A DNA stretch of 45,476 nt from Gordonibacter sp036659115 (GTDB lineage Bacteria > Actinomycetota > Coriobacteriia > Coriobacteriales > Eggerthellaceae), in NCBI RefSeq assembly GCF_036659115.1, contig NZ_JAVXDF010000007.1. One strand, written 5' to 3'. A program made the translations under genes and the position numbers. The notes below the pieces were generated by a model. It was given only the letters and a program-made list of their open reading frames with translations, was not told the origin of the DNA and searched no databases. This document shows positions 38,729 through 45,476 of the stretch, piece by piece. The first letter of the stretch is position 1. Each line of letters begins with the position of its first letter.

Positions 38729-40441
38729 ATGCGCAAGCAGGGAAAGCCGGAGCCGGGCGGCTCCGCTGTGCGTTTCGTGAGCCTGAAGGTGAAGTTCGCC
38801 GTGCTGTTCGTCTTGGTGGCGGTGCTTCTTCTGTGCTTCAACACGGCATGGCGCCTGCACGTCCAAAACGAGCAGGCTGAGCGCGAGATGCTGGAAACGA
38901 CGCAGGTGCTGGCCACCGAGATGGACGCCATCTGGGACTTCATGGAGATCAACCAGTCTCAGTTCACCAAGAAAGAAGACGGCACGTACAGTCTATACTG
39001 CGTGGTGGCGGCCAAGGTGGTGGCCAAGCTGTTCACCAGCAAGAGCGACGGCGTGGTGGTGCACTACACGAACCTGCACACCCGCAAGGACGACGACACG
39101 CCTGACGGGTTCGAGGTGAGGGCGCTCGAGGCACTTCATGCCGACCCCGAGCTTTCTGCCTACTACGAGCTGACCACCCAAGCGGACGGCTCTCCTGCCT
39201 TTCGCTATGTCGAGCCGCTCTATATAACCGAGTCCTGCCTGGAGTGCCATGGCGACCCGGCAGGCGAGCTCGATGCGATGGGGTATCCCAAAGAGGGCCT
39301 GAAAGAAGGCGACATAGCGGGTGCGGCAAGCATCATCATGCCTGCCAAAACCTACATGGACAACATCCGCACGAACCTCATCCAGGAGACGCTGCTGTTC
39401 TTGCTGCTGATCCTCTGCGGCCTGGGAGTGATCTTCTGGGGCATCTCCAAGTTGGTAACGCGTCCCGTTGGGCAGCTGGAAGGGGCTGCTGCGAGCCTCG
39501 AGGAGGGCGAGTTCGACGTGCGGGTTGATGCCGCGACGGTTCCCGACGAGATCACCGGTTTGGGGCGGCGCTTCGAGTCGATGGCCGAGCAGCTGAAAAA
39601 CGTGTACGTTGGGCTTGAGTCTGAAGTGGAGTCTCGGTCGGCGCAGATCATCAAGTCAAATGAGGTTTTGGAGCGGCAGCGCTGCGAGCTCGAGGCCATG
39701 AATGAAATGTTGCAGAAGGACAATCGCCTGAAATCGGACTTCCTCGCCATGATGAGCCACGAACTACGCACGCCGCTCACCTCGATTCTGGCCTTCGCCG
39801 ACCTGTGGTCGAACACCAACACTCCGCGCAACGACGACGAGGAGAAGATCATGGAGGAGATGAAGGCAAACAGCCAAGTGCTCCTTTCTATGGTGAACAA
39901 CATGCTCGACCTGGCACGCATGGAGACGGGGACGCCCGAGCTTATGCTGGAGCCCGTCGATGTGGCTGATGTGCTCCATGCGGTCAGAAGGGGCATGCAC
40001 TTCCTCGCCGAGAAGAAAGGCGTTGCCGTAACGGTTGAGGTGAACCGCTCGGTCCCCGTGATCCTAGGAGACCAGGAGAAGCTGCGCCGCATTGTGGAGA
40101 ACCTCGTGTCGAATGCGATAAAGTACGCCCATGCGGGCGGAGAGGTGAGGGTTTCGGCGGCGTATTCGTGCGACGAGCATCTGCTGATCATGAGCGTGTC
40201 CGACGACGGCTGCGGCATCGCTGAAGCCGACCAGGCCTCCATATTTGAACGGTTCGTGCGCGGCAGTGCGCAGAAGGCGGGTGCAAGCGGCAGCGGCTTG
40301 GGCTTGGCGCTGGTGAGGGAGTTGGTGGAACTCTACGAAGGGACGATCGCGGTTTCTTCGGCCGTGGGCTGTGGCAGCACGTTCACCGTGAAGTTGCCCG
40401 TTGGCCTGCTTGAGCTGGACGATGAATACGACGAGGGGTGA
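38729..40441 (+). CDS. Sensor histidine kinase with haem-c (CxxCH) sensor domain
   Basis: The 570-residue kinase has a first span (about 22-40), an extracytoplasmic Tll0287/DUF3365-like sensor (about 45-215) holding CLECH at residues 170-174, a second span (about 220-240), HAMP, a coiled coil, H-box SHELRTPL (His344), N-box LVSNAIKYA and G-boxes DDGCGIAE and GSGLGLALV. The CxxCH motif is where covalent haem c attaches, so the protein probably senses redox state, O2/NO or an electron acceptor outside the membrane. It follows the molybdoenzyme and chaperone genes and precedes its partner regulator by 10 nt. An ATG at 38729 was chosen; a TTG at 38705 is in frame. Confidence 0.9.
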   Translation: MRKQGKPEPGGSAVRFVSLKVKFAVLFVLVAVLLLCFNTAWRLHVQNEQAEREMLETTQVLATEMDAIWDFMEINQSQFTKKEDGTYSLYCVVAAKVVAKLFTSKSDGVVVHYTNLHTRKDDDTPDGFEVRALEALHADPELSAYYELTTQADGSPAFRYVEPLYITESCLECHGDPAGELDAMGYPKEGLKEGDIAGAASIIMPAKTYMDNIRTNLIQETLLFLLLILCGLGVIFWGISKLVTRPVGQLEGAAASLEEGEFDVRVDAATVPDEITGLGRRFESMAEQLKNVYVGLESEVESRSAQIIKSNEVLERQRCELEAMNEMLQKDNRLKSDFLAMMSHELRTPLTSILAFADLWSNTNTPRNDDEEKIMEEMKANSQVLLSMVNNMLDLARMETGTPELMLEPVDVADVLHAVRRGMHFLAEKKGVAVTVEVNRSVPVILGDQEKLRRIVENLVSNAIKYAHAGGEVRVSAAYSCDEHLLIMSVSDDGCGIAEADQASIFERFVRGSAQKAGASGSGLGLALVRELVELYEGTIAVSSAVGCGSTFTVKLPVGLLELDDEYDEG

Positions 40442-40451
40442 GGGGACTTCC

Positions 40452-41138
40452 ATGAAGATCATGCTGGCTGATGACGATGAGGGCATCAGGGTGCTGGTGA
40501 GCCATATCATCAAAGATGCAGGTTACGATTTCTGCGTGGCAGTCGATGGCCTCGAGGCCATCGAGCAGTACAAGGCAGAGCGTCCCGACGTGCTTATCCT
40601 AGACGTGATGATGCCGGGCTTGAACGGCTTCGATGTCTGCAAGCGCCTCAGAGACGAGAAGGTGACGGTGCCTATCATCGTGCTGACGGCCAAAGGCGAC
40701 ATCGTCGACAAGAGCGTCGGATTCAAAGCGGGCGCCGACGATTACCTGGTGAAGCCGTTCGTCTCCGAGGAGCTGCTGCTGCGCATAGAGGCCTTGCTGC
40801 GCCGCAGCGGCAAGGTTATGACGGAAGGGTATATTTCCGACCGGCTCCAGTTCGACGGTATGGAGATAGATGTGAAGCGCCGTCGGGTAGAGGTGGCGGG
40901 GGTGGTGGCGAACCTGACGCCCAAAGAGTTCCATCTGCTGCACCTGCTGGCCAGCAATCCGGGCATCGTGTTCACGAAAGACCAGCTTATAGAAGATATC
41001 TGGGGCGCGCATTACGAGGGGGAGATGGCGGGTATCACCGTACTGGTCCATCGTCTGCGCGAAAAGATAGAGGCCGACCCGTCGAACCCCCGCTACGTGC
41101 ACACCGTGTGGCATGTGGGATACCGGTTCGGAGATTGA
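40452..41138 (+). CDS. OmpR/PhoB-type response regulator
   Basis: The 228-residue regulator has a receiver domain with the acidic pocket LADDDE, phospho-acceptor Asp51 in LILDVMMPG, Thr79 in VLTA and Lys101 in VKPF, and a winged-helix effector with LTPKEFHLLHLLASNPG and TVWHVGYRFGD. It is the partner of the kinase 10 nt upstream. AGGGGA precedes the ATG. The palindrome at 34481-34499 is a possible target. Confidence 0.93.
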   Translation: MKIMLADDDEGIRVLVSHIIKDAGYDFCVAVDGLEAIEQYKAERPDVLILDVMMPGLNGFDVCKRLRDEKVTVPIIVLTAKGDIVDKSVGFKAGADDYLVKPFVSEELLLRIEALLRRSGKVMTEGYISDRLQFDGMEIDVKRRRVEVAGVVANLTPKEFHLLHLLASNPGIVFTKDQLIEDIWGAHYEGEMAGITVLVHRLREKIEADPSNPRYVHTVWHVGYRFGD

Positions 41139-41215
41139 CGCAGGTGCAGCGCGCGTCGTGCGGGCTGAGAGGTGCGGGAGGGCTCCTGAGAGGTTCGTGC
41201 TGGGAGCGGCATAAA

Positions 41216-41262
41216 AGCAGCTCCCGATGCCGATGCGCTTCGTCGAGCGCGGCATCGGGAGC
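41216..41262. terminator. Bidirectional terminator hairpin
   Basis: Perfect 13-bp arms (gctcccgatgccg, 41220-41232, with 41250-41262) enclose a 17-nt loop that can pair further. On the minus strand a CTTTTA tract follows. It serves the converging regulator and helicase genes. Confidence 0.82.
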
Positions 41263-41274
41263 CTTCCTGCAAGT

Positions 41275-42813
41275 TTAGCCGCGGCGGTTGTTGCGCTGCT
41301 TGGATACGGCGGCTCGATGTGCACGACCGGGGCGTAGATCGCTGCCTCCGCTCGAGGGTTTAGCGGAAGATTGCCTCTGCGCCTGCTGAGATGGTCCGCT
41401 TTTCCTTGGGGGGCGATTCTGCCCGCCGTTTCCTGGAGTACCTTGTTGAGTGCCTTGGCCTGTGGGACGCTGGCGGTTCGGTTGGGCACCGGTGGTGCCA
41501 GCAGGCTTCTTCTTGCTTTTTGGCCTGTTGCTTTGCGACGGTGCTGTCTTGTCCTCGGCTGTCGTCTCGCGTGCTTTCTCCTTGCGCTTCTCGCGCTTGG
41601 CCATCTCGCGTGCCGCTTGGGCGATCTCGGGATCGAGGCGTGCGTTGCTGCGTGTTGCGCGCGCGGCAGCCTCAGCTTCGGCCTCGCCGGCATCGAAGGT
41701 GGCTATCTCCATTTCGGGAATGTCTCGCTTGATGAGCTTCTGGATGTCTCGCAGGGCCTCTTCTGTCTCGGGGCTCACGAACGAGATGGCCCAGCCCTCC
41801 TCGCCAGCGCGACCCGTGCGGCCGATGCGGTGCACGTAGTCCTCGGGCTGGGTGGGCAGGTCGTAGTTGATCACATGGTCGACGCTTTCCACATCGATGC
41901 CGCGCGCCAGCACGTCGGTGGCAACCAGCACGTCGGTGGTGCCGTTGGTGAAGTTGTCGAGTGCGCGACGGCGCTGGTTTTGGCTGCGGTCGGAGTGGAT
42001 GGCCTCGGCGGTGTAGCCCATGCGCTTCAGGCGGCGGCAGGTGGAGTCGGCGCGACTGCGCGTGCGGGTGAATACGATGACGCGCTCGGCGCCCTTTTCG
42101 TTCAGTACCGCTTTAAGCAGCGCCGGTTTCAGCGTCTGCGGTGCGCGCACGATGAACTGCTCCACGGTGTCTGCTGTCTCGCCCTTATGGGCGATCTCCA
42201 CCAGCGCCGGGTCGTGCAGCAGCTTGCCGACGCTCGACATGATGGAGCGGTCGATGGTGGCCGAGAACAGAAGCGTCTGCCGCGTGGCGGGTGTGGCACC
42301 GATAATCTTTTTCATGGAGGGCCAAAATCCCATGTCCAGCATGCGGTCAGCCTCATCTAGCACCAGCATGCCCACGTCGCCCAGGCGCACTGCCCCCTGC
42401 TCCATGAGGTCCACTAGGCGACCCGGTGTAGCGATGAGCACGTCGACGCCGTGTTTCAGCTGGCGGATCTGCGGCTCGTAGGACATACCTCCGACGATAG
42501 TAAGGATGCGGTGGTGGGTGGAGGCGGCGATGGCGCCGCACACCTCGCCGATCTGCTGCGCCAGCTCGCGTGTGGGGGTGACCACCAACATGAGCGGCCC
42601 CTGGCCACCTTGCGCATGTCCCAGCTTGTCGAGGGACGGCAGCGAGAACGCGGCCGTCTTGCCGGTGCCGGTCTTGGCGGCGGCAATCAGGTCGCGCCCC
42701 TCTAGCACCAGGGGGATGGCCTGCTCTTGTACGGGGGTTGGATCGGTGTAGCCCAGGTTCGCCACGGCGTCCAGGGAGGCGGGGGAGAGCCCCAGTTCGT
42801 TGAATTGCGTCAT
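41275..42813 (-). CDS. DEAD-box RNA helicase (RhlE-like)
   Basis: The 512-residue helicase has the Q motif (LGYTDPTPVQEQAIP), motif I AAKTGTGKT, PTRELA, motif II VLDEADRM, motif III FSAT, and the second-domain motifs VATDVLARGID and HRIGRTGRAG. The C-terminal 140 residues are a Lys/Arg/Gln/Ser-rich unstructured RNA-binding tail. It remodels RNA in ribosome assembly or mRNA decay. The start ATG at 42813 gives the family entry MTQFNELGLS; the open frame seems to run on upstream only because of the N gap. Confidence 0.95.
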   Translation of the reverse strand: MTQFNELGLSPASLDAVANLGYTDPTPVQEQAIPLVLEGRDLIAAAKTGTGKTAAFSLPSLDKLGHAQGGQGPLMLVVTPTRELAQQIGEVCGAIAASTHHRILTIVGGMSYEPQIRQLKHGVDVLIATPGRLVDLMEQGAVRLGDVGMLVLDEADRMLDMGFWPSMKKIIGATPATRQTLLFSATIDRSIMSSVGKLLHDPALVEIAHKGETADTVEQFIVRAPQTLKPALLKAVLNEKGAERVIVFTRTRSRADSTCRRLKRMGYTAEAIHSDRSQNQRRRALDNFTNGTTDVLVATDVLARGIDVESVDHVINYDLPTQPEDYVHRIGRTGRAGEEGWAISFVSPETEEALRDIQKLIKRDIPEMEIATFDAGEAEAEAAARATRSNARLDPEIAQAAREMAKREKRKEKARETTAEDKTAPSQSNRPKSKKKPAGTTGAQPNRQRPTGQGTQQGTPGNGGQNRPPRKSGPSQQAQRQSSAKPSSGGSDLRPGRAHRAAVSKQRNNRRG

Positions 42814-42865
42814 GCTTATCTGTTCGTTCCTTTCGGGGAATAATACGGGCAGGTTCGTTTTGTCA

Positions 42866-42989
42866 GGTAGGTTCGGGNNNNNNNNNNNNNNNNNNNNNNN
42901 NNNNNNNNNNNNNNNNNNNNNNNNNNNNNNNNNNNNNNNNNNNNNNNNNNNNNNNNNNNNNNNNNNNNNNNNNNNNNGGTAGGTTCGGG
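42866..42989. repeat. 12-bp repeat flanking the assembly gap
   Basis: ggtaggttcggg occurs at 42866-42877 and again at 42978-42989, directly on both sides of the Ns. A related caggttcg lies at 42850-42857. A tandem repeat that the assembler could not resolve is the simplest reading. Confidence 0.7.
42878..42977. other. Assembly gap (100 N)
   Basis: Exactly 100 Ns, the usual placeholder for a gap of unknown size. Nothing can be said of the missing bases. The true length between helicase and glycosyltransferase is unknown. Confidence 0.98.
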
Positions 42990-43000
42990 CCATTGTCCGA

Positions 43001-44527
43001 TCAGCGGATGTGCGCGGGTTTTCCTCCCCAGTAGAGCCGCGCGAAGTGCTTCTTGCGCAGCGGGTCGTGCGGGCTTTTCGGGTGCGCCGCCAAGCCGAGC
43101 GTGGCTCGGACGATGTCGCGTGCGGCATCAGGCTTGCGCAGGAAGCTGCCGTTCACCAGCATGGCGCGGATGCTTTCAGGGTTGCGCGCGATGTGGCTGA
43201 GCGTGTCCAGCAGCTCGCGTGCGGTGGTCACGTGCATGGCGGCACCGGTTGCGGTGAGCATGTTCACGTTGACCTTTTCCTGTCCGTAGGCGCGGCCCAA
43301 GAGGATCATGGGCACTTGCGCACAAAGGCATTCGGTGACCACGAGACCGCCTGACTTGCAGATGACCAGGTCGCTTGCAGCCATAAGCGCAGCCATGCCC
43401 TCCACGTACTCCAGCACCGTCACGTTGGTGAGTCCCAACTCGCTGCATTCTTGGCGCAGGTGACGGGCGTAGTTGGCGTCGTTGCCGGCCACGATAGCCA
43501 CATGCATGCTGTCGAAGCGGTGCAGGTAGGGGAGCATCTTGTCCAATGCTTCGCGGAAATGCACGTAGGGTCGGGGCAAGTAGGCGCCTGCCAGCGCCAA
43601 CACTACTTGCTTGTCTTGGGGCAAGCCCAGCCGCTCGCGTGTTTCGGCTTTGTCGTAGGAGCGGCGGAAGTCCTCGCGTGTGGGGATGCCGGTGATGAGG
43701 ATGCGCTCGTCGGGTATTTTGCGCGGCCGCAGCGTCTCGGCCATGGCCTCAGTGGCCACGCAGAACAGGTCGCCGCCCCGGTGCGGCCAAAGGCCTTCGG
43801 TTTCGTAGTCGGTCGGCACGCATACAACGGGGTACTCTAGTCCGGAGAGCATGCGAGCGCCTACGGCCACGTTCGCGGCAGTGATGTGGGTGCACACGAT
43901 GGCGAGAGGGCGCACCTTCTTCACATGGTCGGTGAAAGCCGGGTACATCGTGTGCGACCAGATGGTGCCCCCGGCCCACAGCAACCGTCCCGTGAGCGTG
44001 TAGCGCCAGGTGAGGTCGTAGAGCGGGCGGGTTGCTCCCGTGAACAGCGATGCGGCATGGTCGCCGTCGAAGACGATGCGCCCCCAATCCAGGATGTCGA
44101 TGACTTCCACCTGGAGGTCAGGCGGGATCGAGAGCGGTTCCTGCGACATGCCTTCTCCGGTCGCCGCATCCTCCGAGGTCGATAGAGCCGCTTCATCGCG
44201 CAGCAGCTCGAATGCCTGGGCTATGGCCATGGCCGCGCTGCGATGGCCCGATCCGACCGAGGCGTGCATGACCAGCACGGTGGGCGGTACGGGCTCCGGT
44301 GCCGGAAGAGCTGGCTCGTCGTGCGTGCCGGCGGTCGGCGTCTCGGCGACCGAACGGGAGCTCTGAGCGTCGGTACCGGGGTTCGGCGCCTCAATGGCGG
44401 AGTTCTTTGCCTGATCCGGGGCAGACGGCGCAGCCGACGGGGTCTGCTGGCCGGCCTGCTGTGACAGGGGGTGGCTGGTATGGGGGTGCGGCATGGCCGT
44501 CTCATCGATGTTCATAACCTTCATCAT
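43001..44527 (-). CDS. MGDG-synthase/MurG-like glycosyltransferase
   Basis: The 508-residue protein has an unusual Pro/Ser/Ala-rich N-terminal 85 residues, then a GT-B glycosyltransferase: VLVMHASVGSGHRSAAMAIA (the MGDG synthase entry), PTDYETEGLW, and a donor-binding half with ALAGAYLPRPY and ICKSGGLVVTECLCAQVPMI. Relatives transfer sugar from UDP-sugars to diacylglycerol, making membrane glycolipids and lipoteichoic acid anchors. The start is uncertain: ATG codons occur at residues 1, 2 and 5, and no clear ribosome site precedes them. It is upstream of the helicase on the minus strand, with the assembly gap between. Confidence 0.87.
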   Translation of the reverse strand: MMKVMNIDETAMPHPHTSHPLSQQAGQQTPSAAPSAPDQAKNSAIEAPNPGTDAQSSRSVAETPTAGTHDEPALPAPEPVPPTVLVMHASVGSGHRSAAMAIAQAFELLRDEAALSTSEDAATGEGMSQEPLSIPPDLQVEVIDILDWGRIVFDGDHAASLFTGATRPLYDLTWRYTLTGRLLWAGGTIWSHTMYPAFTDHVKKVRPLAIVCTHITAANVAVGARMLSGLEYPVVCVPTDYETEGLWPHRGGDLFCVATEAMAETLRPRKIPDERILITGIPTREDFRRSYDKAETRERLGLPQDKQVVLALAGAYLPRPYVHFREALDKMLPYLHRFDSMHVAIVAGNDANYARHLRQECSELGLTNVTVLEYVEGMAALMAASDLVICKSGGLVVTECLCAQVPMILLGRAYGQEKVNVNMLTATGAAMHVTTARELLDTLSHIARNPESIRAMLVNGSFLRKPDAARDIVRATLGLAAHPKSPHDPLRKKHFARLYWGGKPAHIR

Positions 44528-44571
44528 ACTCTAAGAGAGCCGCTGTGGGGCCGTTCCAGGCTTTGAAAGCG

Positions 44572-44596
44572 CAGGTTCCACGGAACCTGTGGAACC
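44572..44596. promoter_or_regulatory. Nested palindromes GGTTCC/GGAACC, operator candidate
   Basis: caggttcc (44572-44579) and ggaacctg (44582-44589) form a perfect palindrome with a 2-nt centre, and ggttcca (44574-44580) also pairs with tggaacc (44590-44596). Three half-sites are thus spaced closely in the divergent region between two genes. Confidence 0.5.
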
Positions 44597-44775
44597 GTAT
44601 GCGCAGGGTATGCGCGGCCTGCCCTTGTTCTGTAACGGAATTGTGACGGACGGCGAACGAAACGGATCGCACAGCCGTATCGTATAGACTAGGTTCGACG
44701 GTGCTGCGGTGCGAAGATGAGGCTGGCCAAGCATCAGGTGCCGAGGTGCGCCGTATCGAGGAAGGTCGTGGTGTC

Positions 44776-45207
44776 GTGGCGGGTAAGCTCAGCGAGCGCA
44801 TACAGCGCGTGATGGTAGGCCGCAACGGTCCCGACGAGTTCGCGCGCTTCTTCATCTGGGTCTCGTTCGCCGTGCTGGTTGCCAGCCTGTTCGTCGGCGA
44901 TGGAATGGCGCGGTGGATGCTTTCCGCGCTAATGCTGGCTTGCTTGGCCTGCTGCTATTTCCGCATGCTGTCGAAGAACATCGCAGCGCGCAACCGAGAG
45001 AACCGTGCGTATCTGCAAATGCGCACGCGGGTGACAGACCCCTTTTCGAAGCTGCTCGAACGCATACGCCAACGGCGCACTTACGGCAAGGACTACCTAT
45101 TCTGCCGCTGCGAGCATTGCGGCCAACGCTTGCGGGTGCCGAAGGGGAAGGGTTCCGTCAAGGTGACCTGCCCGAAATGCGGCAACTCGTTCAAGACGAA
45201 GTCGTAG
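44776..45207 (+). CDS. Membrane protein with C-terminal zinc ribbon
   Basis: The 143-residue protein has two membrane spans (about residues 24-63) forming a hairpin, a basic cytoplasmic linker and a C-terminal zinc ribbon: CEHC and CPKC with GQRLRVPKGKG between. Such ribbons bind zinc and often nucleic acid or protein. GTG at 44776 with GAGGAAGG upstream is the likely start; an upstream in-frame GTG at 44701 would add 25 residues. Its family is widespread in Coriobacteriia but has no named function that I know of. Confidence 0.75.
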   Translation: MAGKLSERIQRVMVGRNGPDEFARFFIWVSFAVLVASLFVGDGMARWMLSALMLACLACCYFRMLSKNIAARNRENRAYLQMRTRVTDPFSKLLERIRQRRTYGKDYLFCRCEHCGQRLRVPKGKGSVKVTCPKCGNSFKTKS

Positions 45208-45440
45208 CACGGCGGCAGGGTGGCAGCACGTGCCGACGGGCCCTCTTGGCGGTTTGCGGCAATGGCGGTTGTGCCAGGACGGACACCGCGATCGGCGTTG
45301 TGTGGGCGCGGCTGACGGCAGGTCTGTAGGCAGGGAGGCGGGGAGCGAAAAAACTCTTGAAACCTTTCTAAAATTTACTCTTGCAATGCTGCGGGCGCTT
45401 TGCGATAATATGCAGGCTGTTTTCCGCAGAGGAAATAGCC
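45208..45440 (+). other. Spacer with tRNA promoter
   Basis: Between the zinc-ribbon gene and the tRNA I see no gene. The promoter of the tRNA lies at 45381-45409. Confidence 0.6.
45381..45409 (+). promoter_or_regulatory. Promoter of tRNA-Glu
   Basis: TTGCAA (45381-45386) and GATAAT (45404-45409) are 17 nt apart. The predicted start is about 27 nt before the tRNA. Confidence 0.65.
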
Positions 45441-45442
45441 TT

Positions 45443-45476
45443 GGTCCCCATAGTCTAGAGGTCAGGACGCGGCCCT
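45443..45476 (+). tRNA. tRNA-Glu, 5' part, cut by window end
   Basis: The sequence GGTCCCC (acceptor strand) AT, AGTC-TAGAGGTCA-GGAC (D arm) and the start of the anticodon stem (CGGCC then CT) match the 5' half of tRNA-Glu, including the D-arm pattern AGTCTAGAGG. The window ends just before the anticodon, so the isoacceptor (CTC or TTC) cannot be read. Confidence 0.85.

Noticed and set aside
42814..43128. N-terminal extension of the helicase through the N gap
   Set aside because: The frame is open only because Ns do not encode stops; the family start is at 42813.
1..45476. CRISPR array, prophage or intact insertion sequence
   Set aside because: No regularly spaced repeats, no transposase or integrase, and no phage structural genes were seen.

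Overview
The window reads as a high-GC chromosome segment from an anaerobic member of the Coriobacteriia (Actinomycetota), most likely family Eggerthellaceae. This is inferred from gene content: a Tat-exported molybdopterin oxidoreductase with its own ferredoxin subunit and chaperone, a GlpA-like flavoprotein with DUF1667, DhaK/DhaL, a two-protein SUF system, an M16C peptidase, and Tat-type lipoprotein signals. I cannot name the genus. A run of 100 Ns at 42878-42977 shows that this is a scaffold with an assembly gap.

Layout. 1-2340: comF (minus), a long spacer with a strongly folded RNA of about 250 nt (candidate raiA-motif RNA), and a solute-binding lipoprotein. 2389-4315: a bidirectional terminator and a minimal SufC-SufB operon (minus). 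4343-7497: a 1000-residue M16C zinc peptidase (minus). 7643-13648: an oppA-B-C-D-F peptide uptake operon (minus) with two hairpins between oppA and oppB. 14072-15660: a FetA/FetB-type ABC exporter pair. 15701-17291: two single-span membrane proteins with unusual acidic cytoplasmic tails. 17344-20429: dhaL, dhaK, a class II ketose-bisphosphate aldolase and a VOC protein. 20430-24034: an accessory patch with a Tat-signal remnant, a DUF4143 ATPase, and an AbiE-type toxin-antitoxin pair whose promoter sits in an 18-bp perfect palindrome. 24136-26064: a DUF454 protein, then infC-rpmI-rplT with an attenuated leader. 26111-27878: a rod-like hairpin, a secreted protein, and the wreck of a two-component system. 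27989-30262: HxlR regulator, PEBP, VOC and AEC transporter. 30335-34410: a NifX-like protein (minus), a GlpA/FAD-oxidoreductase fusion and DUF1667. 34592-41138: molybdoenzyme A and B subunits, TorD-type chaperone, haem-c histidine kinase and OmpR-type regulator. 41275-45207: DEAD-box helicase, MGDG-synthase-like glycosyltransferase and a zinc-ribbon membrane protein. 45443-45476: the first half of a tRNA-Glu, cut by the window end.

How the genes fit together. The cell appears to live on peptides (Opp, M16C peptidase) and on three-carbon compounds (GlpA-like flavoprotein, DHA kinase, aldolase), passing electrons to an external acceptor through the DMSO-reductase-family enzyme. The kinase next to that enzyme carries a CxxCH haem-c motif in its extracytoplasmic sensor, so the acceptor or redox state outside the membrane probably controls the operon. 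Points most worth a second look are the folded RNA at 1071-1319, the haem-sensing kinase, the AbiE palindrome, the gene fusion at 30811, the eroded two-component system, and the unexplained 101-nt rod-like hairpin at 26111-26211.
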